64,000 bases of DNA, taken from CALFCE01 sp964411665 (lineage in GTDB: Bacteria; Pseudomonadota; Gammaproteobacteria; Granulosicoccales; Granulosicoccaceae). The notes below the pieces were generated by a model that saw nothing but the letters and a program-made list of their open reading frames with translations, searched no databases and was not told the origin of the DNA. Location of the stretch: contig CAYPMR010000005.1 in NCBI GenBank assembly GCA_964411665.1, positions 1-64,000 on the forward strand, written 5' to 3'. This document shows, piece after piece, positions 52,678-61,786 of this stretch. A program made the translations under genes and the position numbers. Position 1 is the first letter of the stretch; each line of letters opens with the position of its first letter.

Positions 52678-53346
52678 ATGAGTCAGGTTGGAAACGCTGT
52701 CGTTGAGCGCTGTGCCAATCGCAACTATCATTACGGGAACCGACGAGTAAGGCGCTTGATAGAAAAGCTCGAAACCGCGAACCTGGAAACTCCCGCAAGT
52801 GGTGCTGCAGGTGCTGCAGGTGCTGGAAATGGCGAGCGCAACAGAGATAACGATAAAGGACTGCAGGCAGAGAGCGCAGGACCCAGGGAGAATGAGTCAG
52901 CAGGCCCTGCTACTACATTTGTTGTAAGCCCGAATTTATCCATGAGCTGGCGTGCCAATATGTATTTGGCGGGTGCGGTAGCCGTTGTGTGTCTGGGCAC
53001 GGCAATCGTTTGGGCATTTTTCGGCTTTTGGGTCGTATTGCCTTTTGCGGGTGCTGAGGTCATTTTTGTTACGTGGTGCCTGCACACGACTGTCAGAAAG
53101 CTGTCAGTCAAAGAAGTCATTACAATCAGTGAAAACGAGATTAAGGTTGAATGGGGCAGAACCGGCCCACAACAATCGGTAAAGTTGCCACGTCACTGGA
53201 CTCGTCTGGCGTACAGCTGCTCGGAAAACCCTTTCGAAGTGGGTGATCTGATGGTCTGCGCTTACGGAAAAAGCTATGCACTTGGGAGCAGTCTGGGGCG
53301 CTCCGAGAAGCATGAGCTCTTTACAGAGCTGAACAAACTGATTTAG
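52678..53346 (+). CDS. DUF2244 membrane protein
   Basis: A 222-residue protein whose second half matches DUF2244: VSPNLSMSWRANMYLAG, two transmembrane segments (LAGAVAVVCLGTAIVWAFF and VVLPFAGAEVIFVTW), then LSVKEVITISENEIKVEWG. The first ~75 residues are poorly conserved and include a short Ala-Gly repeat encoded by three 9-base units, so translation may start later. DUF2244 genes commonly neighbour cytochrome oxidase genes, as here. Confidence 0.8.
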   Translation: MSQVGNAVVERCANRNYHYGNRRVRRLIEKLETANLETPASGAAGAAGAGNGERNRDNDKGLQAESAGPRENESAGPATTFVVSPNLSMSWRANMYLAGAVAVVCLGTAIVWAFFGFWVVLPFAGAEVIFVTWCLHTTVRKLSVKEVITISENEIKVEWGRTGPQQSVKLPRHWTRLAYSCSENPFEVGDLMVCAYGKSYALGSSLGRSEKHELFTELNKLI

Positions 53347-53458
53347 TCGAGTTAACAATAGATGTCGCGATAGGTGTCGATATCCCATGGTCTCATTGGG
53401 GTGTGGCGCATTAACTCGACCGAAAAGATTTTAAATTTAAGTTTTGGAGATAAAACTC

Positions 53459-54709
53459 ATGTCGAGCAGCACTCGAAGTGCTTTGGCAATAGCGCATGCG
53501 GTCTTTGCGCTGTTGGCGTTTGTTCCGGCGGCACATGCCGGCTACACAGACGTTATCAATATGCCGGTGGGCGTAACGGAGGTCAGCCGCGAAGTATTTG
53601 GCTTGCACATGCTGATATTCAAAATCTGCGTAGTCATTGGCGCCGTTGTATTCGGCATCATGATCTATTCGATGATCTATCACCGCAAATCCAAAGGCGT
53701 CACACCTGCAACCTTTCATGAAAGCACAACAGTCGAGGTAATCTGGACTGTGTTGCCGTTCGTGATCTTGCTCTTCATGGCCTGGCCTGCGGCCAAGGTG
53801 CTGATCAAGATGGAAGATTTTTCCGGATCTGAAATGTCAGTGAAGATCACTGGCTATCAGTGGCGCTGGCATTATGATTATATTGAAGAGGGTGTTAACT
53901 ACTTCAGTCAGCTCGAGCCGCAACACAATGTAGCGCGCCAATTAGGATCTGAAGTCGAGCTTGAGCAATTCGACAACTATATAAAGGAAGTCGATAACCC
54001 TCTGATCCTGCCAGTGGGTAAGAAAATCCGCTTCCTGCATACGGCAGCTGACGTTATTCACGCTTGGTGGGTGCCTGCTCTTGCAGTGAAGAAAGATTCA
54101 ATCCCCGGCTTTATTAATGAAAACTGGGCGCTTATTGAAGAGCCAGGTGTATACCGTGGTAAGTGTGCCGAACTCTGTGGTCGTGACCACGGATTTATGC
54201 CGATTGTTGTAAAAGCTGTTAGCCAGGAAGAATTTGATGCATTCATTGCAGAGAAAAAGTCTGAAGGGCAAACCGCGCACAACGACACGACGCGACAATG
54301 GTCGAAGAATGAATTGATGGCACGCGGTGAAGAGGTTTATGGCCGTAACTGTGTTGGTTGCCATCAGAAAAACGGTAAAGGTATACCCAATATGTTTCCG
54401 GCCATCGCTGGCAGTGACATAGCGACCGGAGACATCGACAGACATTTATCAACAATCGTTGATGGCGTGGAAGGTACACCTATGCAGTCTTATCGCGATG
54501 TGTTGTCCGACGTCGAACTTGCCGCGGTTATAACCTATCAACGTAATGCGCTGGGTAATGCCATGGGTGATGCCATGCAACCCTATTATGTGAAACGCAT
54601 GTTGCTAGGTGGGCGCGATGCGATCGCTGCACGCGCGACAAACGAATTCGATTTTTTAACAGATACTGAAATTTCATCCGGCGTAGCCGGCACAGGAGTG
54701 AAAAACTGA
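53459..54709 (+). CDS. coxB: cytochrome c oxidase subunit II with fused cytochrome c domain
   Basis: After a signal peptide (FALLAFVPAAHA) come two transmembrane helices and the CuA domain with ligands in KCAELCGRDHGFM near residue 240. The C-terminal ~110 residues form a class I cytochrome c with the haem motif CVGCH and a later Met (GTPMQSYRD), so the oxidase is of the caa3 type, carrying its own electron-donor haem. I start at the ATG at 53459 (416 residues) with GGAG upstream. Its stop overlaps the coxA start by one base. Confidence 0.95.
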   Translation: MSSSTRSALAIAHAVFALLAFVPAAHAGYTDVINMPVGVTEVSREVFGLHMLIFKICVVIGAVVFGIMIYSMIYHRKSKGVTPATFHESTTVEVIWTVLPFVILLFMAWPAAKVLIKMEDFSGSEMSVKITGYQWRWHYDYIEEGVNYFSQLEPQHNVARQLGSEVELEQFDNYIKEVDNPLILPVGKKIRFLHTAADVIHAWWVPALAVKKDSIPGFINENWALIEEPGVYRGKCAELCGRDHGFMPIVVKAVSQEEFDAFIAEKKSEGQTAHNDTTRQWSKNELMARGEEVYGRNCVGCHQKNGKGIPNMFPAIAGSDIATGDIDRHLSTIVDGVEGTPMQSYRDVLSDVELAAVITYQRNALGNAMGDAMQPYYVKRMLLGGRDAIAARATNEFDFLTDTEISSGVAGTGVKN

Positions 54710-56316
54710 TGAGTGCTTACGGTAAGGCTCAACATGATGAGCACGACGATCACCATGGCCCCGCTCCTGGCCTGACTCGCTGGTTATACACCACCAACCA
54801 CAAAGATATAGGTACGCTCTATCTGTGGTTCTCGCTGCTTATGTTTTTTATCGGCGGTGCCATGGCTCTGGTGATTCGTGCTGAATTGTTCCAGCCCGGT
54901 ATCCAGATAGTCGATCCGATGTTCTTCAACTCGATGACGACCATGCACGCGATCGTCATGATTTTCGGTGTCGTTATGCCGGCCTTTGTTGGCTTGGCTA
55001 ACTGGATGATCCCCATGATGCTTGGTGCGCCTGACATGGCGTTGCCCCGGTTGAACAACTGGAGTTTCTGGATCATGCCGTTTGCATTCACCATTATGCT
55101 CTCGACTTTGTTTATGGATAGTGGTGGACCTGCTGGTGGCTGGACACTCTATCCGCCACTGACCTTGCAAATGGGCGACAGTTTCGCGTTTGTTATTTTC
55201 GCGATCCACTTTATGGGTATTTCATCGGTCATGGGATCGATCAATATCGTCGCAACGATCTTCAACATGCGTGCCCCCGGCATGACGCTGATGAAGATGC
55301 CGTTGTTTGTCTGGACATGGTTGATTACTGCTTATCTTCTTATTGCAACCATTCCGGTATTCGCAGGTGCAGTAACCATGCTGCTAACCGATAGATATTT
55401 CGGCACTAGCTTCTTTAGTGCTGCAGGTGGTGGTGACCCGGTGATGTTCCAGCATATTTTCTGGTTCTTTGGTCATCCCGAAGTCTATATTCTGATACTT
55501 CCTGCATTCGGTATTATCTCATCGATCATTCCAACCTTTGCGCGCAAGCCTCTGTTTGGTTATGACTCGATGGTCTATGCAACCGCATCAATTGCGTTTC
55601 TGTCTTTCATCGTCTGGGCACACCACATGTTCACCACCGGTATGCCATTGGCAGGTGAGTTGTTCTTTATGTTCTCGACCATGATGATATCGGTACCCAC
55701 TGGTGTGAAGGTGTTTAACTGGGTTGCTACCATGTGGAAAGGGGCGATGACCTTTGAAACCCCGATGTTGTTCGCTATCGGATTTGTCATCATGTTTACC
55801 ATCGGCGGCCTGTCAGGTTTGATGCTCGCTATCACGCCGGCAGATATTCAGTACCACGATACGTATTTCGTGGTTGCACACTTCCACTACGTATTGGTGC
55901 CTGGTGCTATCTACTCACTCCTTGCGGCAACCTATTACTGGATCCCCAAGTGGACCGGCAATATGTACGACGAGAAACTGGGAAAGATACATTTTTGGAC
56001 GTCCACTATTTTCGTTAATGTGTTGTTCTTCCCCATGCACTTTGTAGGTCTGGCCGGTATGCCTCGACGAATCCCGGATTACAGCCTGCAGTTTGCTGAC
56101 TGGAATATGATCGCCTCTATCGGTGCATTCGGCTTCGGTTTTGCACAGATAATATTCGTCTGGGTAGTGGTGAAATGTGTTCGCGGCGGTAAGAAGGCTA
56201 CAGACGAAGTCTGGGAAGGTGCAGTGGGTCTTGAGTGGACGGTTGCATCGCCTGCGCCTTACCATACATTTGAAGCACCGCCTTCGCAGTCCTTGATTAA
56301 CAAGAATCATTTCTGA
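54709..56316 (+). CDS. coxA: cytochrome c oxidase subunit I
   Basis: The 535-residue catalytic subunit, with 12 transmembrane helices, the low-spin haem and the haem a3-CuB site. Diagnostic segments are WFFGHPEVYILILPAFGII (CuB His and the cross-linked Tyr), WAHHMFTTGMP (two CuB His) and DTYFVVAHFHYVL (haem ligands). The N-terminus starts with a His/Asp-rich tail. The gene is overlapped by coxB on one side and the small TM gene on the other. Confidence 0.97.
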   Translation: MSAYGKAQHDEHDDHHGPAPGLTRWLYTTNHKDIGTLYLWFSLLMFFIGGAMALVIRAELFQPGIQIVDPMFFNSMTTMHAIVMIFGVVMPAFVGLANWMIPMMLGAPDMALPRLNNWSFWIMPFAFTIMLSTLFMDSGGPAGGWTLYPPLTLQMGDSFAFVIFAIHFMGISSVMGSINIVATIFNMRAPGMTLMKMPLFVWTWLITAYLLIATIPVFAGAVTMLLTDRYFGTSFFSAAGGGDPVMFQHIFWFFGHPEVYILILPAFGIISSIIPTFARKPLFGYDSMVYATASIAFLSFIVWAHHMFTTGMPLAGELFFMFSTMMISVPTGVKVFNWVATMWKGAMTFETPMLFAIGFVIMFTIGGLSGLMLAITPADIQYHDTYFVVAHFHYVLVPGAIYSLLAATYYWIPKWTGNMYDEKLGKIHFWTSTIFVNVLFFPMHFVGLAGMPRRIPDYSLQFADWNMIASIGAFGFGFAQIIFVWVVVKCVRGGKKATDEVWEGAVGLEWTVASPAPYHTFEAPPSQSLINKNHF

Positions 56317-56501
56317 TGGCAGAAACGGCGAATCTGTCGATGCACAAACCCGTGGATGACAGTGATTTAGATAACGAAGCTCAGGCCGTTGCCAGACGAC
56401 GTCGCAAGATTCGTCTGGCGCTGTTGCTGGGTGTTATCGCGGTTAGCTTTTATGTGCTTAGTATTGCCTCTATTGTATTCACTCGTGGAGGAGCGGCGTG
56501 A
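56316..56501 (+). CDS. small single-TM cytochrome oxidase assembly protein
   Basis: A 61-residue protein with a charged N-terminus (ARRRRKIR) and one transmembrane helix (LALLLGVIAVSFYVLSIASIV). Small proteins of this kind stand between coxA and ctaG in many proteobacteria. It shares one base with the coxA stop and overlaps ctaG by 4 bases, so it is certainly translated as part of the operon. Confidence 0.8.
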   Translation: MAETANLSMHKPVDDSDLDNEAQAVARRRRKIRLALLLGVIAVSFYVLSIASIVFTRGGAA

Positions 56502-57139
56502 GTCAACATTCTGAATCTGACCCCTCAGCATCTGCTGTTGAGCGCAGCCACTACAAGGTTGCCGGAAAAATGGTGTTGCTTGCTGCTGCCATGTTCGGTT
56601 TCGGTTATCTGATGGTGCCGCTCTATGAAGTCATCTGTGAAGTCACAGGGCTTAATGGAAAAACCGGCAGAATCAGTGTTGCTGAGAGCGAAGCCCGCCT
56701 CGAGCAAGCTTTGACAACCAACGGTGGGGAGGCAATCGAACGTGAGATTACGGTTGAGTTTGTTGGTATCGTTAGTGCGGGTGGAAACTGGGAGTTCAAG
56801 CCCAACCAGCACCAAATGAAAGTGACACCTGGTCAGCAATATGTCACTAGTTACTTTGCGCGCAACCTGTCGACTCAACCGGTTGTTGGTCAGGCGTCAC
56901 CGAGCGTAAGCCCGAGCGCTGCAGCAAAGTATTTCAATAAGACTGAATGCTTTTGTTTTACCAGACAGGAATTCGAAGCCAACGGTGGACGTGATATGCC
57001 GGTCACCTTTGTCATAGACCCGAAAATACCGATTAATGTTGATCGTGTGACATTGTCGTATACCTTTTTTAAATCTGCAGATCAGACCCTGTCTCTTTCA
57101 ATGGCGCCTGAATCTGAACCTGCCGCTTCTGGCAGCTAG
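56498..57139 (+). CDS. ctaG: cytochrome c oxidase assembly protein CtaG (Cox11)
   Basis: A 213-residue copper chaperone for the CuB site of subunit I. One N-terminal transmembrane helix is followed by an immunoglobulin-like periplasmic domain; the copper-binding pair is in ECFCFTRQEF (C-x-C). The pattern VPLYEVICEVTGLNGKTG at the start of the periplasmic domain is characteristic. Confidence 0.96.
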   Translation: MSQHSESDPSASAVERSHYKVAGKMVLLAAAMFGFGYLMVPLYEVICEVTGLNGKTGRISVAESEARLEQALTTNGGEAIEREITVEFVGIVSAGGNWEFKPNQHQMKVTPGQQYVTSYFARNLSTQPVVGQASPSVSPSAAAKYFNKTECFCFTRQEFEANGGRDMPVTFVIDPKIPINVDRVTLSYTFFKSADQTLSLSMAPESEPAASGS

Positions 57140-57166
57140 CAAACACTTTACTGGAGAACGCGCACC

Positions 57167-58054
57167 ATGAGTGCATCGTCCGGATATTACATACCCCATG
57201 AAGCCCGCTGGCCAATCGTTGGCTCAATAGGCTTGTTTCTATTTTTTATGGGCTTCGGCAGTATGCTGAATGATCAGGCAATGGGCACGCCCATGCTATT
57301 GATCGGTCTGGCCATAATTATCTGGATGATGTTTGGCTGGTTCAGCATGGTGGTACGCGAAAGCGAATCAGGCACTTATAACGGACAGGTTGATGTGTCG
57401 TTCCGCATGGCGATGATGTGGTTCATCTTCTCTGAAGTCATGTTCTTCGGCGCTTTCTTTGGTGCCTTGTTTTATGCCCGCCAATTCTCCGGTCCCTGGA
57501 TCGGTGGTGATGGTGGCGGTGGTGCGGTCATGACCAATTCCATTTTATGGAATGGATTCGATTACATTTGGCCAAACAACGGCCCGGCTAAAATTGGTGA
57601 TGGCTTCGCCAGCAATCAAACATTCTCTCAAATGGGGTGGTTCGGTTTACCACTGATTAACACCCTGTTACTGCTGACCAGTGGTGTCACCTGTACGATC
57701 GCACACCATGCAATCAAGGTTGCTGATCACAGCAAGATGGTTCGCTGGCTGGCCGCAACTGTCGGTCTTGGATTAATTTTTGTGTGTCTTCAGGCGTATG
57801 AGTATTACCATGCTTATCATGCACTAGGGCTGAAACTTACCAGCGGAATTTACGGTTCAACCTTTTTCATGTTGACCGGATTCCACGGTTTCCACGTAAC
57901 GATGGGAGCCGTCATGCTGTTTTTCGTGATGCTCAGAGGCATGCGCAAGCATTTTTCCGCTACGAATCACTTTGCCTTTGAGGCCGCTGCCTGGTACTGG
58001 CACTTTGTCGATGTCGTCTGGTTGGGTCTGTTTATATTTGTCTATCTGGTCTGA
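57167..58054 (+). CDS. coxC: cytochrome c oxidase subunit III
   Basis: A 295-residue protein with seven transmembrane helices. Conserved segments are FFGAFFGALFYARQF and GFHGFHVTMGAVML, and the C-terminal WYWHFVDVVWLGLFIFVYLV pattern. A GGAG site precedes the ATG by nine bases. This is the oxidase gene; the CO-locus regulator called CoxC-like above is unrelated. Confidence 0.96.
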   Translation: MSASSGYYIPHEARWPIVGSIGLFLFFMGFGSMLNDQAMGTPMLLIGLAIIIWMMFGWFSMVVRESESGTYNGQVDVSFRMAMMWFIFSEVMFFGAFFGALFYARQFSGPWIGGDGGGGAVMTNSILWNGFDYIWPNNGPAKIGDGFASNQTFSQMGWFGLPLINTLLLLTSGVTCTIAHHAIKVADHSKMVRWLAATVGLGLIFVCLQAYEYYHAYHALGLKLTSGIYGSTFFMLTGFHGFHVTMGAVMLFFVMLRGMRKHFSATNHFAFEAAAWYWHFVDVVWLGLFIFVYLV

Positions 58055-58140
58055 TCGCCAGATAAATTTTCGTTGCGACGGATCGTAGGGATAGCAGTCA
58101 GGTGCTGTGCTCCCGCCGATAGTCTTTCGGGGGAAGCCAA

Positions 58141-58701
58141 GTGAAGCGTGTATGTATTTATTGCGGTTCAAGCGCCGGTAATTCCGATAGCTACGCGAAA
58201 GCTGTTGCAACACTCTCCGAGCGTCTGGTTGACCATAATCTAGAGCTGGTTTACGGCGGTGGCAAGATTGGCCTGATGGGTGTTGCCGCAGATGCAGCTC
58301 TTGCGCGCGGCGGTTCTGTCACAGGCGTTATCCCTGAAGCGCTGATGGATCTGGAAGTGGGTCACACCGGCCTAACCACTTTGCATATCGTTAAGGATAT
58401 GCATGAACGCAAAGCGATGATGGCGCAATTAAGTGATGCCTTTGTCGCCTTACCGGGTGGGTGGGGCACTCTGGAAGAAATATTTGAAGCCATGACCTGG
58501 TTGCAGCTTGGCATTCACAACAAGCCTTGTGCGCTATTCAATATCGATGGTTACTACGACGCGCTCATCGAATTTCTGCAAAACGCCAATACCAGTGGTT
58601 TTGTAAAAACACATCACAGCGACATGCTGATTCACGCCAAGGACCCGGATACGCTGATTGAACGTATGAGTCAGTTCAGGGTATCTAGTTCGGATTCCTG
58701 A
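58141..58701 (+). CDS. LOG-family phosphoribohydrolase
   Basis: A 186-residue protein with the LOG signature LPGGWGTLEEIFEAMTW and the earlier YGGGKIGLMGVAADAAL. Family members hydrolyse AMP or cytokinin riboside phosphates. The GTG start is preceded by GGGGGAAG. It interrupts the oxidase gene set, between coxC and surf1. Confidence 0.92.
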   Translation: MKRVCIYCGSSAGNSDSYAKAVATLSERLVDHNLELVYGGGKIGLMGVAADAALARGGSVTGVIPEALMDLEVGHTGLTTLHIVKDMHERKAMMAQLSDAFVALPGGWGTLEEIFEAMTWLQLGIHNKPCALFNIDGYYDALIEFLQNANTSGFVKTHHSDMLIHAKDPDTLIERMSQFRVSSSDS

Positions 58702-58753
58702 CTGTGTCTGACCTGCGGTAATCGGATATCGCGCGCTACTGCTACTGCCCGCG

Positions 58754-58972
58754 CTACTGGCCCAGCGGACTCGGGTTAAGCTCAATTAATCCAGTTAAAC
58801 CAGCGATGATTATTATCACGATCGCAGCAATCGACAATCCAACACGCAGGGTTAATGCGTTGACTGTGCGTTTGGTTTCCCCCTTGTCGGTAACCAGGAA
58901 GTACAAACCGGAGAACAAACTCACGACTATGGCGAGTAGTAGAATGATTACGATGAGTTTGACGAGTAACAT
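58754..58972 (-). CDS. DUF2909 twin-transmembrane protein
   Basis: A 72-residue protein with two hydrophobic helices (LLVKLIVIILLLAIVVSLF and VGLSIAAIVIIIIAGLTG) separated by a short charged loop (TDKGETKRT). DUF2909 proteins are found in cytochrome oxidase clusters, here between coxC and surf1, on the opposite strand. The role is not known. Confidence 0.85.
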   Translation of the reverse strand: MLLVKLIVIILLLAIVVSLFSGLYFLVTDKGETKRTVNALTLRVGLSIAAIVIIIIAGLTGLIELNPSPLGQ

Positions 58973-59001
58973 AAGGGATAGCTTAATCGATAGCGGGCAG
59001 T

Positions 59002-59895
59002 GTGATAATCGGTAGCAAAATATTTGCGCCTTCCTGGTGGGCGATTGTCCTGTTTCTGGTCGTTGGACTCATCATGTTGCTCTTGGGCCAGTGGCAGTTG
59101 TCCAGAGCTGATGAGAAAATCACCCTGATGGAACGCGCCGAGAGCGCCAGTCTCGCTCAAGCCGTGCCCTTGGTAAGTCTTGATTTGGTTAAGACAGAAT
59201 CTGCATCTGCGGTACTGTCTTTACACCAATCGGACACAGCTGCCAAAATGGATGAACATCACTATACCCGAGTGCTGGTACAAGGTGAATGGCTATCGGA
59301 TCAGCAATTTTTGTGGGACAACCGGATACATAAAGGGGTCGCCGGCTACGAGGTCCTGACTCCGTTGTTGTTGAGTGACAAGAAACTATCGACAGAGCTC
59401 GCCCTGTCGGAGCAGCCTGTGGTGTTGGTCAATCGCGGCTGGGTAGCAGCTGAGTCTTATCGCACAGTATTGCCTGATATCGCAATGCAGCTCGCGGTTG
59501 ATGATGTTAGCGTGGAAGGCTTATTAACAACGCCGTCAAAAGGATTCGCGCGTGGTGATGCGCTTTCACCACAGCAACAAGATACACAGCAACAGAGTAA
59601 TGGGCAGGGCAGGGATTGGCCCCAGGTATTGCAGTTTGTGGATTATGCAGCAATTGCTGATGCGTTAGGGACGGCGGTTATAGCTGGCGTAGTGCAAGGT
59701 GTTCGCTTGCCCACGCCTGAGGATGAAGCGGCTTTTTTGTATACAAACAATTGGTCGCCGGTCGCGAATGGCCCCGAGAAACATTACGGGTATGCGTTTC
59801 AATGGTTCGCGATGTTTATTGCTTTGTGTGTCATTTTTATTGTTACCAATTTAAAAAATAAAGATCAAACGATCGCAGGTCATGAAAAATCATGA
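59002..59895 (+). CDS. SURF1-family oxidase assembly protein
   Basis: A 297-residue inner-membrane protein with two terminal transmembrane helices (WAIVLFLVVGLIMLLLGQWQ and WFAMFIALCVIFIVTNL) around a periplasmic domain. SURF1 motifs are GQWQLSRADEK, VLVNRGWV and HYGYAFQWFAMF. It helps insert haem a into subunit I. The start is GTG. It overlaps the next gene by 4 bases. Confidence 0.93.
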   Translation: MIIGSKIFAPSWWAIVLFLVVGLIMLLLGQWQLSRADEKITLMERAESASLAQAVPLVSLDLVKTESASAVLSLHQSDTAAKMDEHHYTRVLVQGEWLSDQQFLWDNRIHKGVAGYEVLTPLLLSDKKLSTELALSEQPVVLVNRGWVAAESYRTVLPDIAMQLAVDDVSVEGLLTTPSKGFARGDALSPQQQDTQQQSNGQGRDWPQVLQFVDYAAIADALGTAVIAGVVQGVRLPTPEDEAAFLYTNNWSPVANGPEKHYGYAFQWFAMFIALCVIFIVTNLKNKDQTIAGHEKS

Positions 59896-60578
59896 GTGAA
59901 TCAGAAACACCTAATGACACTGGCAGCCAGGCTGAGCGTATCCAAATCGACCCGGCACTGCAAAGGCGATCCAGAATCAAACTGATCGCGGTGCTTGCAA
60001 CCTTTGGTTTGCCGTTGTTGCTGGCAACATTCTGGTTGCACCACGTACGTGTTAGCGGCGGATCTCTCGGGTTGTCTGCACGAGGAGAATTAATTCACCC
60101 GGCTTATCCGCTTGAAGGTATTGAGCTTTCCGAGAACAATCAATCAAACGGTGAACAACCCTTTGATGAAACTGCGCTGCACGGTACATGGACAATGTTC
60201 TATGCACCGGCGGGTACGTGCAGTGAGGCCTGTGAGAAAAATATTTATCACATGAGGCAAGTTCGATTGGCACTGTCGCATCGCATGGACAGAGTTCAGC
60301 GTGTATTGCTACTGGAGAACTCCGAGCAGGTGGCAACGCAATTGCTGGAGGAGCATCCGGGACTGCGTGTACTGCAAGGTGATGCTGCCCAGTATCAGCA
60401 AATGGTCGAGAAAATTAACTACGCACTCGATCAGTCGGAGGGTGGTTTGCAACCGGGTGATGCCATTTATCTGATTGATCCGTTTGCCAATCTGATGATG
60501 CGATTTCCTGCTGATTTGCCACCCAAGAAAATGCTTAAAGACATCAAACATTTGCTGAAGGTGTCCCGCATCGGGTAA
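59892..60578 (+). CDS. Sco-like, thioredoxin-fold oxidase assembly protein
   Basis: A 228-residue protein with one N-terminal transmembrane helix and a thioredoxin-like domain: GTWTMFYAPAGTCSEACEKN contains a C-x3-C motif, as in Sco copper chaperones, and YLIDPFANLMMRFPAD matches the later part of the fold. The Sco His ligand region is not obvious. Genes of this type usually stand between surf1 and ctaA. A role in copper delivery or thiol reduction at CuA is inferred. Confidence 0.8.
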   Translation: MSESETPNDTGSQAERIQIDPALQRRSRIKLIAVLATFGLPLLLATFWLHHVRVSGGSLGLSARGELIHPAYPLEGIELSENNQSNGEQPFDETALHGTWTMFYAPAGTCSEACEKNIYHMRQVRLALSHRMDRVQRVLLLENSEQVATQLLEEHPGLRVLQGDAAQYQQMVEKINYALDQSEGGLQPGDAIYLIDPFANLMMRFPADLPPKKMLKDIKHLLKVSRIG

Positions 60579-60656
60579 AAATCGGCCAAATCGGCTGGCG
60601 AGTGCCTATGGCGACGTTCTGTTAGGCCTGTCTGATAGTGTAAAATCTGAGTCCAG

Positions 60657-61598
60657 ATGAGAGCGACTTCCCACGATATAAAGCAAACCAAAGGCAATTT
60701 GTCTTTGCTTGCTCATGTGCACAACTGGCGTGCCTATTATGAGATAACCAAGCCCAAGGTTGTCTATTTACTGGTGTTCACGGCACTGGTCGGGATGGTG
60801 CTGGCTGTGCCTGCCATGGTGCCATTGCAGGAAACCATATTTGGTTTACTGGGTATTGGTTTGGCAGCCGGCTCGGCAGCTGCGATAAACCATGTTATTG
60901 ATCAGCGTAGTGACGCGATCATGAAACGCACCGAAAACAGACCCATTCCACAAGGCCAGCTTACAACCCGCGATTGCCTCGTATTCGCTTTGTTGCTTGG
61001 CGCAATTGCAATGGCAATTCTGTATTTTCTGGTTAACCCACTGACTGCCGTACTGACTTTTCTGTCACTGATCGGTTATGCCATTATCTATACCGTGTAT
61101 CTCAAACGTGCGACCCCGCAAAATATTGTTATCGGTGGTGCAGCGGGTGCGATGCCACCAGTACTCGGCTGGGCAGCTGTGACAGGTGAAGTCACCGCTG
61201 AAGCTCTCCTTTTGTTTCTTATTGTTTTTATCTGGACCCCACCGCACTTCTGGTCGCTGGCTATTCACCGACGCGATGACTATGCGAAAGTGGATATACC
61301 GATGTTACCTGTCACACACGGTATACCGTTCACGCGTGTACAAATCGTGTTGTATACAGTGCTGCTAATCATCATCAGTATATTTCCTTGGCTGATCGGT
61401 ATGAGCGGATTGGTTTATCTGGTTGGCGCGGTTGTGCTCGGCCTGATGTTTTTGTATCACACGATTCGCATGTTTGATACGAAGCTCGAGAAACAGCCGA
61501 TCAAAACATTCGTTTTCTCGATTCAATATCTGTTGTGGCTATTCGCGTTTATGCTGGTTGATCATTATCTGCCATTGTTGGTGCATTTAAGTTCATAA
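60657..61598 (+). CDS. ctaB: protohaem IX farnesyltransferase
   Basis: Makes haem O from haem B and farnesyl diphosphate. It is a 313-residue UbiA-family membrane enzyme with about nine helices; the Asp-rich prenyl-binding motif NHVIDQRSDAIMKRTENRP and the later HRRDDYAKVDIPMLP are diagnostic. The haem A synthase ctaA that normally accompanies it is absent from the window. Confidence 0.96.
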   Translation: MRATSHDIKQTKGNLSLLAHVHNWRAYYEITKPKVVYLLVFTALVGMVLAVPAMVPLQETIFGLLGIGLAAGSAAAINHVIDQRSDAIMKRTENRPIPQGQLTTRDCLVFALLLGAIAMAILYFLVNPLTAVLTFLSLIGYAIIYTVYLKRATPQNIVIGGAAGAMPPVLGWAAVTGEVTAEALLLFLIVFIWTPPHFWSLAIHRRDDYAKVDIPMLPVTHGIPFTRVQIVLYTVLLIIISIFPWLIGMSGLVYLVGAVVLGLMFLYHTIRMFDTKLEKQPIKTFVFSIQYLLWLFAFMLVDHYLPLLVHLSS

Positions 61599-61786
61599 AA
61601 TGTAGTGGAACATATGTTGCAGTACAATGTTAAATAATGTTAACTAGCATTTCTGGATTCGACGTCGTTGAGTGAACATTGCAATTTGGTTTCACACTGG
61701 TCGCTTGATATCAATACACAGTATTGTTCTCAATGTAATTTGGATAAATGTTGTAACTGATGTAATTTATTCTGGGAGCGGTAGCT

